This document shows positions 1 through 7,826 of a DNA stretch of 15,390 nucleotides, one piece after another (within the stretch, counting starts at the first letter, position 1; each line of letters opens with the position of its first letter). Source of the stretch: JAJTHJ01 sp046316025 (lineage in GTDB: Bacteria; Pseudomonadota; Gammaproteobacteria; Burkholderiales; Burkholderiaceae_F); NCBI GenBank assembly GCA_046316025.1, contig JBKCXU010000160.1, positions 1 through 15,390 of the forward strand, read 5' to 3'. A program made the translations under genes and the position numbers. The notes beneath the pieces were generated by a model, which did no database searches, was not told the origin of the DNA, and saw only the letters and a list, made by a program, of their open reading frames with translations.

Positions 1-451
1 GTCCGCGTAAGCGGGCTCGGCTGTCGCCACAGCGATGTTGGGGGCGCGTGGGTACTCCCCCCCCCACCGGGGGGGTTGGTTTGGGTTGGGGCGGGACCCC
101 GGTACCAAACACCGCGTAGTACATGAACGGCTGCCGCGCCCCGGTACGCGCATCGCGCGTGAACAGCGTGAGCCGGTAGCGGTTGCCGTCGCCGCGCGCG
201 GTGATCGCGAGGCCGGTCGCATCGGCCGGCAGCGTGGCCGCGCGGCGCGCCGAGGCAAAGCCGCCGTTGTAGTCGAGCCGCACCACGCCGGAGAAGCGCA
301 ACGCGCCATCGGCGCTGGCGGCCACCTGCGCCGACGACACGCCGCCCATCACCCCGTCGTTGACCACCTGCCACTCGGCGGCGGCTCCGGGCAAGGCGGC
401 GGCGGGGAACATCGGCAGCAACAAGGCGGCAAGCAGCGCGCGGCGCTTCAT
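1..451 (-). CDS. CIA30-family secreted protein, partial and diverged at its C-terminus
   Basis: The reading frame opens with ATG at 451 and stays open to the left edge, so the gene is cut by the window. Residues 1-25 form a signal peptide (MKRRALLAALLLPMF, then an Ala-rich stretch ending AAA before EWQ), so export is predicted. Next come hallmarks of the CIA30 (complex I intermediate-associated protein 30) beta-sandwich family: W-Q-V-V-N-D-G-V-M-G-G-V-S-S near residues 27-40, FSGVVRLDYNGGFASAR, and ITARGDGNRYRL. From about position 105 down to 1 the protein turns into a proline-rich tail (GTGVPPQPKPTPP) that does not follow the family pattern. The start codon overlaps the stop of the upstream merR gene (ATGA), so the two are probably co-translated. 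Bacterial CIA30 proteins have no settled function; a role in metal stress is only suggested by the neighbours. Confidence 0.72.
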   Translation of the reverse strand, partial: MKRRALLAALLLPMFPAAALPGAAAEWQVVNDGVMGGVSSAQVAASADGALRFSGVVRLDYNGGFASARRAATLPADATGLAITARGDGNRYRLTLFTRDARTGARQPFMYYAVFGTGVPPQPKPTPPVGGGVPTRPQHRCGDSRARLRG

Positions 452-870
452 CGCGCCGCGTCGCCGGCGATGCTGGCGACGATCGGGCAGCACGCCGCCT
501 GCGGGTGATGCTCGCAGTCGGCGAGCACCGCCGCCAGCGCCCGCTCCATCCGCCGCAGGTCGCGCAGGTGCGCGCGGATCTGCGCCAGCCGCTCGGCGGC
601 GATGCGGCGGATCGAGCGCCGGTCGGTGCCGTCTTGCAGCGCCAGCAGGCCGCGCACTTCTTCGAGGCTGAAGCCGAGCGCCTGCGCCCGCTTGATGAAG
701 CCGATCCGCGCCGCATCGCCGCGACCGTAGCGACGCACCGCGCCGCCGCCGCGCGCCGGCACCGCGAGCAGCCCGCGCCGATGGTAGTAGCGCACCGTTT
801 CCACGCCCACCCCGGCCGCGCCCGCCAGCGCGCCGATGGTGAGCCGATCCCCTGTTGACGTTGCGGCCAT
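448..870 (-). CDS. MerR-family metal-type transcriptional regulator
   Basis: A 140-aa protein, the usual length for metal-sensing MerR regulators. The start at 870 (MAATSTGDRLTIG) was chosen because the winged-helix domain begins at once: LTIGALAGAAGVGVETVRYY at residues 10-29, then RRGLL and VRRYG. A dimerisation helix fills residues about 85-116. The metal loop is C119-E-H-H-P-Q-A-A-C127-C128-P-I-V. The spacing C119 to C128 equals that of the second and third Hg ligands of MerR, and C119 to C127 resembles CueR. The position of the first MerR ligand (Cys82, in DGTHC) is Arg84 here (DGTDR), which argues against a classical three-Cys Hg(II) site. It is divergent from the methyltransferase/copA pair and overlaps the CIA30 gene by ATGA. 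Known family members activate such promoters by untwisting a long spacer; copper as effector is inferred from the adjacent ATPase. Confidence 0.9.
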   Translation of the reverse strand: MAATSTGDRLTIGALAGAAGVGVETVRYYHRRGLLAVPARGGGAVRRYGRGDAARIGFIKRAQALGFSLEEVRGLLALQDGTDRRSIRRIAAERLAQIRAHLRDLRRMERALAAVLADCEHHPQAACCPIVASIAGDAAR

Positions 871-873
871 CGC

Positions 874-905
874 TTGACTCCGTAGTTGGGTACGGAGTTT
901 AGGCT
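874..905 (+). promoter_or_regulatory. MerR-type promoter/operator with overlong spacer
   Basis: A -35 box TTGACT (874-879) and a -10 box TAGGCT (900-905) are separated by 20 bp, longer than the usual 17. A perfect 8-bp inverted repeat, ACTCCGTA (877-884) and TACGGAGT (891-898), fills the spacer. This is the standard architecture of MerR-activated promoters, and the half-sites resemble the mer operator core CCGTAC/GTACGG. It lies between merR (start 870) and the methyltransferase gene (935) and reads toward the latter. Confidence 0.82.
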
Positions 906-934
906 GCCGCCGTCGTTGTTCGAGATCTCTGTCC

Positions 935-1594
935 ATGGAAGCGCTATCCCCTTTGCAGTCGCCCGCTGCCGGCTTGGCGCTGCTCATTGCCTTTGCTCTC
1001 GGTTTCGCGCTGGCACTGGTACTGCGCGCCTGGATCGTGTATCGCCGCACCGGCATCAACCCGATCGTGCTGCCGGCCAGCGACGATGCGGCCGGTTACC
1101 TCGGACGCGGCTTTCGGCTCGTGCTCGGAGCCACGGCGTTGTGGGTAATGCTGGTGGCGGCAAGCCCGGCCACTGCCGGCCGGCTGGGGCTGTTGGCACC
1201 GGCGCCGCCCGGCGCGCTCGCGCTGCTTGGCTGGGTGCTCGTTGCCGCCGCGCTGGCGTTGATATGGGTGGCCCAGCGGCAGATGGGCGCGTCGTGGCGG
1301 GTGGGCATCGACCGCGAGCGGGCGACCGCGCTCGTCACCGACGGCCTGTTCGCCCGCTCGCGCAACCCGATCTTTCTGGCGATGCGCGCGCTGCTGCTGG
1401 GCCTCGTGCTGCTGGTGCCCGCCGCGCCCTCGCTGGCGCTGCTGGTGGCCGGCGAAGTCCTGATCCAGGTGCAGGTGCGGCTGGAAGAAGCCCATCTTTC
1501 CGCGCTGCACGGCAGGGCCTATGACGACTATCGTGCGCGGGTGCAGCGCTGGTGGGGCCACCGGCGCGCCGCCACCGAAAGCCCGCCATCATGA
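935..1594 (+). CDS. Isoprenylcysteine carboxyl methyltransferase (ICMT)-family integral membrane protein
   Basis: A 219-aa membrane protein with about four hydrophobic segments (residues about 12-33, 62-80, 90-112 and 147-175). The ICMT/PEMT-like signature is visible: MGASWRVGID at 117-126, then TDGLFARSRNPIF around 135-147 and the late motif EEAHLSALHGRAYDDY, matching the E-E...G..Y..Y pattern that binds S-adenosylmethionine in this fold. Members methylate small or lipid-linked substrates at the membrane; the substrate here cannot be told. ATG 935 follows the MerR-type promoter by about 30 bp, and no strong Shine-Dalgarno is visible. Its TGA overlaps the ATG of copA (ATGA at 1591-1594), so the two are expected to be co-translated and both induced by the MerR protein. 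Its role in metal handling is inferred only from this linkage. Confidence 0.85.
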   Translation: MEALSPLQSPAAGLALLIAFALGFALALVLRAWIVYRRTGINPIVLPASDDAAGYLGRGFRLVLGATALWVMLVAASPATAGRLGLLAPAPPGALALLGWVLVAAALALIWVAQRQMGASWRVGIDRERATALVTDGLFARSRNPIFLAMRALLLGLVLLVPAAPSLALLVAGEVLIQVQVRLEEAHLSALHGRAYDDYRARVQRWWGHRRAATESPPS

Positions 1595-4287
1595 GCCAAG
1601 CTGCGTCTGTCGCCCCGGCCACCCAGCGCCTGACCCTGCCGGTGCGCGGCATGTCCTGCGCCTCGTGCGTCGCGCATGTGGAAAAGGCGCTCGCCGCGGT
1701 GCCGGGGGTAACGAAGGCGGCAGTCAATCTCGCCACCGAGTCGGCCACCGTCGAAGCCGCCGCGCCCGATGCGCGCGCACTGCGCGCCGCCGTGGACGCA
1801 GCCGGCTACGAGGTGCCCACCGAGCAGTTGCGCCTGGCCATCGACGGCATGAGCTGCGCCAGTTGCGTGGCGCGCGTGGAGCGGGCGCTCGCGGCGGTGC
1901 CGGGCGTGGTCGCCGCCAGCGTGAACCTTGCGTCCGAAGTGGCGACGGTGGAAGTTGTGGCCGGAAGTGTCGCCCCGCGCGCGCTGCTCGCGGCGGTGGA
2001 AGACGCCGGCTACAGCGCGCGGCTGCTCACCACCGCCACGCAAACACCCGCAACGGACACGGCAGCGGGGCTGCGACGCGACGCGTTGCTGGCGGTGCTG
2101 CTCGCTGCACCGCTGGTGGCGCCGATGCTGGCCGCGCCCTTTGGCGTCGCGCTCGCACTGCCGCCGTGGCTGCAATGGTTGCTCGCGACCCCGGTGCAGT
2201 TCTGGTGCGCGCGGCGCTTCTACGTGGCCGCTTTCAAGGCGCTGCGTGCGCGCACCGGCAACATGGACTTGCTGGTCTCGCTCGGCACGTCGGCCGCCTA
2301 TGGCTTGTCGCTCTTTATCTGGTGGCGGCACGCCGGCAGCGGACACGCGCCGCACCTGTACTTCGAGGCTGCGGCGGTAGTGATCGCGCTGGTGCTCACC
2401 GGCAAGTGGCTGGAAGCGCGCGCCAAGCGACAAACCGGCGAGGCGATCCGTCTGCTCGGTCGGCTGCGGCCCGAGCAGGCGCGCGTTCTGCGCGACGGCG
2501 CCGAGCGCAGCGTGCCGGTGGATGAGCTTCGCGTGGGCGAACTGCTCGTCGTACTGCCGGGCGAGCGCATCGCCGCCGACGGCATCGTGCGCGCCGGCAG
2601 CACCGCGGTGGACGAGTCGCTGCTGACGGGCGAAAGCCTGCCGGTGGACAAGGCCGCCGGTGCGCGCGTGACCGGCGGCGCGCTCAACGTCAGCGGGCGC
2701 ATCGAAGTGGAGGTCGCGGCGGTGGGCGCCGAGTCGGTGCTGGCGCGGATCATCCGGCTGGTGGAAGACGCGCAGGCCGCCAAGGCGCCGATCCAGCGGC
2801 TGGTGGACCGCGTGGCCGCCGTGTTCGTGCCGGTGGTGCTGGCCGTGGCGCTCGCCACCGTGGTGGGCTGGCTCATCGCCGGCGCGGGGGCGGAAACCGC
2901 CATCGTCAACGCCGTGGCCGTGCTGGTGATCGCCTGCCCCTGTGCGCTGGGGCTGGCGACACCGACCGCGATCATCGCCGGCACCGGCGTCGGTGCGCGC
3001 CACGGCATCCTGATCCGCGACGCCGAGGCGCTGGAACGCGCGCGCGGCGTGCGGCAGGTGGTGTTCGACAAGACCGGCACGCTGACCGAAGGGAAGCCGC
3101 GCGTGACGGCCGTGGTGCCGCTGGCGGAGTTGCACGAACCCGCGCTGCTGCGGCTCGCCGCTGCGGTCAACGCGGCGAGCACGCATCCGCTGGCAGCGGC
3201 GGTGCGGGAGGCTGCTGAGAGCGGGGCGCCGTCCGCGCCCAACCCAGCGCTGCCTCGCGCGGCGGGCAGTGACATGGCCCTACCCATGCATCGCACGCAG
3301 TTGGGACACCCACGCCCCCACCCCAGCCCTCCCCCGCAGGCGGGGGAGGGGGTAACAGTCGATCAGCACGCCGGCCAAATCGTCGACCCAAACCCTCCGC
3401 CGCAGGCAGGGCAGGGGTTTAACTCCCTCCCCCGCGCGCGGGGGAGGGCTGGGGTGGGGGCGCTGGGCGCTGGAGAAGGCACCGACGCAACCTCGAGCGC
3501 GATGCTCCTCCAGGAGCAAACCCAAGACCTCACAACCAACCCCCAAGTGCTCCCCGGCCGCGGCGTGGCGGCCGACCTGGACGGCCTGCGCCATCTGTTT
3601 GGCAACGCGAGGCTGATGCAGGACCAGGGCATCGACACCACGCGCTGGGCCGCTCAGGCGCAGACACTGGAAGCCGAAGGACACACCGTCTCCTGGCTCG
3701 CCCGCGCCGGCACCGAGCCGCAGGCGCTCGCGCTGATCGCCTTTGCCGACCCGCCCAAGGCCGGCGCGCGCGAGGCGGTAGCGGAACTCGCCGCGCTGGG
3801 CATCGAAAGCCGGCTGCTGTCCGGCGACAACGAGGGCGCCGTGCGGCGCGTGGCGCAGGCGGTGGGCATCGCAAACTTCGAAGCCAACGTGCTGCCGCAG
3901 GACAAGGCCGCGCGCGTGCGCGCGGTGGCACGCGAGCACGGCGCGGTGGCAATGGTGGGCGACGGCATCAACGACGCGCCGGCGCTGGCCGCCGCCGACT
4001 TGGGCATCGCCATGGGCAGTGGCACCGACATTGCGATGCACGCCGCCGGCATCACCCTGATGCGCGGCGACCCGCGGCTGGTGCCGGCGGCGATCCTCCT
4101 GGCGCGCGCCACGGTGCGCAAGATCCGCCAGAACCTCTTCTGGGCCTTTGTCTACAACGTGGTCGGCATCCCGCTCGCCGCGCTGGGCCTGCTGTCGCCG
4201 GTGTTTGCTGGCGCGGCGATGGCGGCATCGAGCGTCAGCGTGGTCGGCAACGCGTTGTTGCTGGCGCGCTGGCGCGCGACGCCCTGA
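1591..4287 (+). CDS. copA: Cu(I)-exporting P1B-type ATPase with repeat-derived insertion
   Basis: An 898-aa P1B-1 ATPase pumping monovalent copper (or silver) out of the cytosol across the inner membrane. Two N-terminal metal-binding domains carry GMSCASC at residues 20-26 and 86-92. Then come the TGES actuator motif (346-349), the transmembrane CPC site in ACPCALGLATPT (C449, C451), the phosphorylated Asp in DKTGT (D493), HP (532-533) and GDGINDAPAL (790-799). YN in the seventh and M-x-x-S-S in the last transmembrane helix complete the Cu(I) signature. The start at 1591 overlaps the stop of the upstream methyltransferase gene. Oddity: between the HP motif and PGRGV (655-659) there are about 105 extra residues, many Pro/Gly/Arg, encoded by palindromic repeat DNA. 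The catalytic residues on both sides remain in one frame, so activity is possible but the nucleotide-binding domain is disturbed. Confidence 0.95.
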   Translation: MSQAASVAPATQRLTLPVRGMSCASCVAHVEKALAAVPGVTKAAVNLATESATVEAAAPDARALRAAVDAAGYEVPTEQLRLAIDGMSCASCVARVERALAAVPGVVAASVNLASEVATVEVVAGSVAPRALLAAVEDAGYSARLLTTATQTPATDTAAGLRRDALLAVLLAAPLVAPMLAAPFGVALALPPWLQWLLATPVQFWCARRFYVAAFKALRARTGNMDLLVSLGTSAAYGLSLFIWWRHAGSGHAPHLYFEAAAVVIALVLTGKWLEARAKRQTGEAIRLLGRLRPEQARVLRDGAERSVPVDELRVGELLVVLPGERIAADGIVRAGSTAVDESLLTGESLPVDKAAGARVTGGALNVSGRIEVEVAAVGAESVLARIIRLVEDAQAAKAPIQRLVDRVAAVFVPVVLAVALATVVGWLIAGAGAETAIVNAVAVLVIACPCALGLATPTAIIAGTGVGARHGILIRDAEALERARGVRQVVFDKTGTLTEGKPRVTAVVPLAELHEPALLRLAAAVNAASTHPLAAAVREAAESGAPSAPNPALPRAAGSDMALPMHRTQLGHPRPHPSPPPQAGEGVTVDQHAGQIVDPNPPPQAGQGFNSLPRARGRAGVGALGAGEGTDATSSAMLLQEQTQDLTTNPQVLPGRGVAADLDGLRHLFGNARLMQDQGIDTTRWAAQAQTLEAEGHTVSWLARAGTEPQALALIAFADPPKAGAREAVAELAALGIESRLLSGDNEGAVRRVAQAVGIANFEANVLPQDKAARVRAVAREHGAVAMVGDGINDAPALAAADLGIAMGSGTDIAMHAAGITLMRGDPRLVPAAILLARATVRKIRQNLFWAFVYNVVGIPLAALGLLSPVFAGAAMAASSVSVVGNALLLARWRATP
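3313..3462. repeat. GC-rich palindromic (REP/MITE-like) element inserted in frame in copA
   Basis: The outer arms are a perfect 25-bp inverted repeat, 3313-3337 and 3438-3462. Inside lie a hairpin CCCTCCCCCG (3328-3337) with CGGGGGAGGG (3341-3350), a degenerate version around 3391-3421, and a perfect 24-bp palindrome at 3425-3448. It encodes Pro/Arg/Gly-rich peptide (PSPPPQAGEG, SLPRARGRAG) in both directions without stops. The flanks at about 3220-3312 and 3463-3540 are also unlike the family and may belong to the insertion. Confidence 0.85.
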
Positions 4288-4332
4288 CCGGCCGCCTCAC
4301 TCCACTTCCACTTCAATCGGATAACCAAGGCA

Positions 4333-4454
4333 CGTCATTCCCGCCCCCGATAAGAACACTCGAGGGCAGGCTTCAGCGGGAATCCAGCTTCGGTTCAGCG
4401 GGAATCCAGCTTCGGTCGCGAAAGCCGCTGGGTTCCCGCTTTCGCGGGAACGAC
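4333..4454. repeat. REP-like repeat with hairpin between convergent genes
   Basis: This lies between the 3' ends of copA and the minus-strand protease gene. GTCATTCCCGC (4334-4344) pairs imperfectly with GCGGGAACGAC (4444-4454). A compact hairpin GTTCCCGC-TTTC-GCGGGAAC occupies 4432-4451. A 22-bp unit beginning TTCAGCGGGAATCC is tandemly duplicated at 4372-4393 and 4394-4415. The motif class (GTCATTCCCGC...GCGGGAATCC) is a common dispersed intergenic repeat in proteobacteria. The hairpin could also terminate transcription from both sides. Confidence 0.7.
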
Positions 4455-4483
4455 AGAGTTAGCCTGATGAACTGGAAACCGAA

Positions 4484-6727
4484 TCAGTAGTCGAGCCACT
4501 CCATCGGTGCCGCGAGCGGCGCACCGGCGATGCGCTCGATCGTCTCGGTCAGCACGGCGATGTTGTTGTCGAAGGAGCCGTGTGTGGCGGGGCCGGACTT
4601 GACGTCGCCGGTCCTGGCGTCGCGGGCGATCGGCACCTGCCGCTCGCGCACGAAGTGCAGCCCGCCACCACCGGCCCAGCGCGCGCGCCAGGTGCGCAGA
4701 TCGGGTTGGTGGTCGGCGTCCCACTGGTCGCGCAGATCGGGCGCGCTGGCCTCGATGAACGCATCGAGGTGCGCGCGCTCGAAGCCCAACAGCGGAATCT
4801 TGCGCGCGTCGTCCAGCGCGCGCGACACGAGATACAGCAACGACTTGCCGTACATGGGCACGCCGGGCGTGGGCAGGCCGTCGGCGCGCTCGTTTTCGTC
4901 GGACAGGCAGTACAGCCGCAGCCGCTCGAGCGGCAGCAGCCCGGCGTCGGCCGCGGGCAGATAGTGCTGGCAGGCAAAACGCACCGAGCAGGCCGCCGCG
5001 TACAAGGTGGCGCTCGCCACCTGCGGCGCCGGCGCGCCCAGCTGGCCGGCGCACAGCCGCTGCAACAAGTGGCCGAGCAGGATCGCGCCCGCCGAGTGGC
5101 CGACCAGGTGCAGTTCCAGCTCGCGGCCGACGGTCTTCTTCAAGTGCGCCGCCAGCGCCGCCAGGTGGCGGGCCAGCAGGTCGAGGCTGCGGTCGTCTTC
5201 GACCCCGAGGGCGGCGTTCTCGCGCATCTCGCTCCAGATGCCGCGGCCGAAGAGGCGGCCAATGGCCTCCAGCGCGCGGTCTTTTTCCTCGGCCGCGCGC
5301 TCGGCTGCCCATTCCAAAAAGCCGCCCGCCTTGCTCTGGTCGAAGCCGGGGATCTTGCCGATCCAGTCCTGCACCGCGCTCATCACCGTCTCGCCCGGCC
5401 CGGTGCGCCAGGTGACGAAGAGCGGGTACACGCCGTTGGCGAGGAAGTACGGCGCCAGCATGCGGATGCGCTCGATCGAGCTTTGTTCGCTGTTCAGCCC
5501 GCCGTGCGCGTACAGCGCGAGCTTCAGCGGACCGGCCGGCCGCGTGGCCGCCCACTGCGCGGGGCCGTCGACGACGATGCTGCGCACGTACTGCGCCGGC
5601 GCGCCGGCAGCGCGGAAGGTGATGTCGCGCACCTGCACCAGGCCGTCGTTGCCGGCGACCAGCGTGTGGCCATAGGCCGCATTGGTGGACAGCGGCTCGT
5701 AGGCGGTGTGCGCGAACTCGCGGTCGAGCGGCCATGGATCGTCGGCCGGATTGTTGCGCGCGTGCGCCGCCCGTGCCCGGCTGTCGAGCGAGCGGCCGCT
5801 CGGCAGCGGCCAGCGGATCGCCGCCGCGCGCGCGTCGGACACGTGGGTGGCCACCCCCAGCGCGCAGACCCAGGCATCGGTGCCGTGGGCGATCCAGTCG
5901 TCGTAGCTCAGGCAGGCAAAGCCGCTCGCCCCCCAGCGCCGACCCCAGGAGTTCTGCACGATGAAGCCGCGCGCGTCGTAACCCACCAGGGCGAAGGCAT
6001 GCCCGCCGATGTCCTTCGGATTCGTGAGCGGGCCGATCAACGGCACCTGATCGAGCCGGCGCGGCGCCGGCCGCTGCTTGCTCGCCAGCAGCGCATCCCA
6101 ACCGTCGTGCACATCGGCCGAGACGTACACCGCGCCGATCTCCGCGATCGCCGCCTGCATGTCCACCACCGACTGGCGATGGACGCGGTAGTACACGCCG
6201 AGCGGCCGCTCGGTGGCGCGCCGCTCCCAGCCGTCGCGCGGCGGCGTGTAGACCGGCGTCTCGTCGGCCGCCAGCGGATACGGCCAGTCCTCGTCGGCGC
6301 ACACGCCGTGCCGGTGCCAGCCCTTGAGCGCGCCGCGGCAACTGGAGCCGTCGTAGTCGGCGCCCGGCCACTCGTCGTAGCGGCGCGCCATCTCGTAGAA
6401 CATGCGCGGGCTGACGCGCGCAAACGGCGCCTTGCTGCCGCTGTCGAGGTGGCGCAGCCACAGCAGGTAGTTGGCCACGCAGGCCAGCCCGAAGCCCGTA
6501 CATGCGCCCTCGCTGCCCTGATTGAGGATCAACCCCGCCTTGGCGTAGGCGGGCAGCAGGCGCGCTACGTCGGGTGCCGCCGGGAAAGCGGGCGGCAGCG
6601 AGCGCAGCGCAGCGCGGTAGTTGAGATCGCGAAAGTCCAGCCGGTCGGGGCGGGCATCGAGACGCGGGCGCGGCGCAGGTGCGGCGGCGGCGCGGGCGGG
6701 GGATTTTTTCGCTCGGGGCTTGGGCAT
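4484..6727 (-). CDS. Papain-like (C1) cysteine protease fused to an alpha/beta hydrolase
   Basis: A 747-aa two-domain protein. ATG 6727 was chosen because GGAG lies 7 bases upstream and because further upstream no family-like sequence appears. The N-terminal half is a C1 peptidase: oxyanion Gln70 and nucleophile Cys76 in NQGSEGACTGF, His243 in GGHAFALVGY, Asn259 in VQNSWGRRWG. The C-terminal half is an alpha/beta hydrolase: YAHGGLN (His408, oxyanion-hole region), nucleophile elbow GHSAG (Ser545), a candidate acid in SDENE, and a candidate catalytic His716 in ATHGSFDNN. The N-terminus (MPKPRAKKSPARAAAA) is basic, not a clear signal peptide, and there are no membrane segments. The gene stands alone, convergent with copA and divergent from the zinc peptidase gene. 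Substrates are unknown; both catalytic sets look intact. An effector or toxin role is possible but not shown. Confidence 0.88.
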   Translation of the reverse strand: MPKPRAKKSPARAAAAPAPRPRLDARPDRLDFRDLNYRAALRSLPPAFPAAPDVARLLPAYAKAGLILNQGSEGACTGFGLACVANYLLWLRHLDSGSKAPFARVSPRMFYEMARRYDEWPGADYDGSSCRGALKGWHRHGVCADEDWPYPLAADETPVYTPPRDGWERRATERPLGVYYRVHRQSVVDMQAAIAEIGAVYVSADVHDGWDALLASKQRPAPRRLDQVPLIGPLTNPKDIGGHAFALVGYDARGFIVQNSWGRRWGASGFACLSYDDWIAHGTDAWVCALGVATHVSDARAAAIRWPLPSGRSLDSRARAAHARNNPADDPWPLDREFAHTAYEPLSTNAAYGHTLVAGNDGLVQVRDITFRAAGAPAQYVRSIVVDGPAQWAATRPAGPLKLALYAHGGLNSEQSSIERIRMLAPYFLANGVYPLFVTWRTGPGETVMSAVQDWIGKIPGFDQSKAGGFLEWAAERAAEEKDRALEAIGRLFGRGIWSEMRENAALGVEDDRSLDLLARHLAALAAHLKKTVGRELELHLVGHSAGAILLGHLLQRLCAGQLGAPAPQVASATLYAAACSVRFACQHYLPAADAGLLPLERLRLYCLSDENERADGLPTPGVPMYGKSLLYLVSRALDDARKIPLLGFERAHLDAFIEASAPDLRDQWDADHQPDLRTWRARWAGGGGLHFVRERQVPIARDARTGDVKSGPATHGSFDNNIAVLTETIERIAGAPLAAPMEWLDY

Positions 6728-6892
6728 GGCAGTCTCCGCGGGTGGCTGGCACGGGATGGAGCGCGTAACGTGGCGCACCCTGTGATCGTGGGCAGCGGCG
6801 GCGGCGCGGTCAACCGCCCAAAGCCGTGAATATCCGACACGCGGCGGACCACCCCGGGGCACCACGAGATGCTGAGCCGCGGCGTGCAAAGC

Positions 6893-6923
6893 TTGGACGC
6901 CGGGACGGCAAAAGCGGCAGAAT
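6893..6923 (+). promoter_or_regulatory. Possible sigma70 promoter for the zinc metallopeptidase gene
   Basis: TTGGAC (6893-6898) and CAGAAT (6918-6923) are spaced 19 bp apart, about 28 bp before the start codon at 6951. The spacing is longer than ideal and the -10 is imperfect. The rest of the 223-bp divergent region (6728-6950) shows no other clear site. Confidence 0.3.
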
Positions 6924-6950
6924 GCGCGACCCAAACACGCAGGAGCGGCA

Positions 6951-7817
6951 ATGCGTACCGACGGCAGCGGCAGCGACAACATCGAAGACCGGCGCGGCAT
7001 GGGCGGCGTGCGTGGCCGGCGCGGCCTGGTTGGCGGCGGGCTGGGCGCGCTGATCGCCGTCGTCGTCGCGCTGTTTTTCGGCATCGACCCGCGCGTCGTG
7101 CTCGGCCTGCTCGGCGCGGCCGACACGGCCTTGCCGCAGGCCAGCGCGCCGGTGCAAGGCAAGCGCGGGGTGCCGACCGACGACATGGGCCGCTTCGTCG
7201 CGGTCGTGCTGAGCGACACCGAGCAGACCTGGCAACGCAAATTCGCCGCGGCCGGGCGGGCGTACGTGGCGCCGACGCTGGTGCTGTTCGACGACGCCAC
7301 GCCGACGGCCTGCGGCGTCGGCCAGTCGGCGATGGGGCCGTTTTACTGCCCGCTCGACCGCAAGCTGTACATCGATCTGCGCTTCTTCAACGAACTGCGC
7401 AGCCGCTTCGGCGCACCGGGCGACTTCGCGCAGGCCTACGTGATCGCCCACGAGGTCGGCCACCACGTGCAGAACCAGCTGGGCGTCATGGACAAGACCG
7501 ACCGCCTGCGCGAGCGCCTGGGCGCCGCCGAGAGCAACGCCGTATCCGTACGCGTCGAATTGCAGGCCGATTGCCTGGCCGGCGTCTGGGCCGCCGACGC
7601 GCGCAGCCGCGGCGTGCTCGAAGTCGGCGATGCCGAAGAAGCGCTGCGCGCCGCCGCCGCCATCGGCGACGACACGCTGCAGCGGCGCAGCCAGGGCCGC
7701 ATCGTGCCCGACGCCTTCACCCACGGCACCGCGGAGCAGCGGATGCACTGGTTCCAGACCGGCCTGACACGCGGCGACATTGCCGCCTGCGACACCTTCG
7801 CGCGCGAGTCGCCGTAG
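6951..7817 (+). CDS. ypfJ: YpfJ/KPN_02809-type neutral zinc metallopeptidase, membrane-anchored
   Basis: A 288-aa protein of the Zn_peptidase (PF04228-type) family. The start at 6951 is preceded by AGGAG at a good distance. Residues 1-25 are polar and rich in Arg/Gly (MRTDGSGSDNIEDRRG), followed by one transmembrane helix at about 26-45. The remainder should lie in the periplasm. The zinc site is AHEVGHHVQ (His167, Glu168, His171), with ELQADC (Glu203 onward) as the likely third-ligand region. Other family landmarks are TACGVGQSAMGPFYCP and the C-terminal HGTAEQRMHWFQTGL and CDTF. The length is typical. It is divergent from the protease/hydrolase gene and read alone; the TAG stop is followed directly, in the same frame, by a DUF2442 remnant. 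The physiological substrate of this family is not established. Confidence 0.93.
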   Translation: MRTDGSGSDNIEDRRGMGGVRGRRGLVGGGLGALIAVVVALFFGIDPRVVLGLLGAADTALPQASAPVQGKRGVPTDDMGRFVAVVLSDTEQTWQRKFAAAGRAYVAPTLVLFDDATPTACGVGQSAMGPFYCPLDRKLYIDLRFFNELRSRFGAPGDFAQAYVIAHEVGHHVQNQLGVMDKTDRLRERLGAAESNAVSVRVELQADCLAGVWAADARSRGVLEVGDAEEALRAAAAIGDDTLQRRSQGRIVPDAFTHGTAEQRMHWFQTGLTRGDIAACDTFARESP

Positions 7818-7826
7818 GCGACGGCG

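Noticed and set aside
1528..3186. Long open frame opposite the methyltransferase and copA genes (552 codons)
   Set aside because: Antisense to a clearly conserved ATPase; composition is Arg/His/Gln-rich as expected from the complementary strand of GC-rich coding DNA, with no recognisable domain.
4580..6829. Long plus-strand open frame opposite the protease/hydrolase gene (749 codons)
   Set aside because: Shadow of the conserved minus-strand gene with clear catalytic motifs; no family features of its own.
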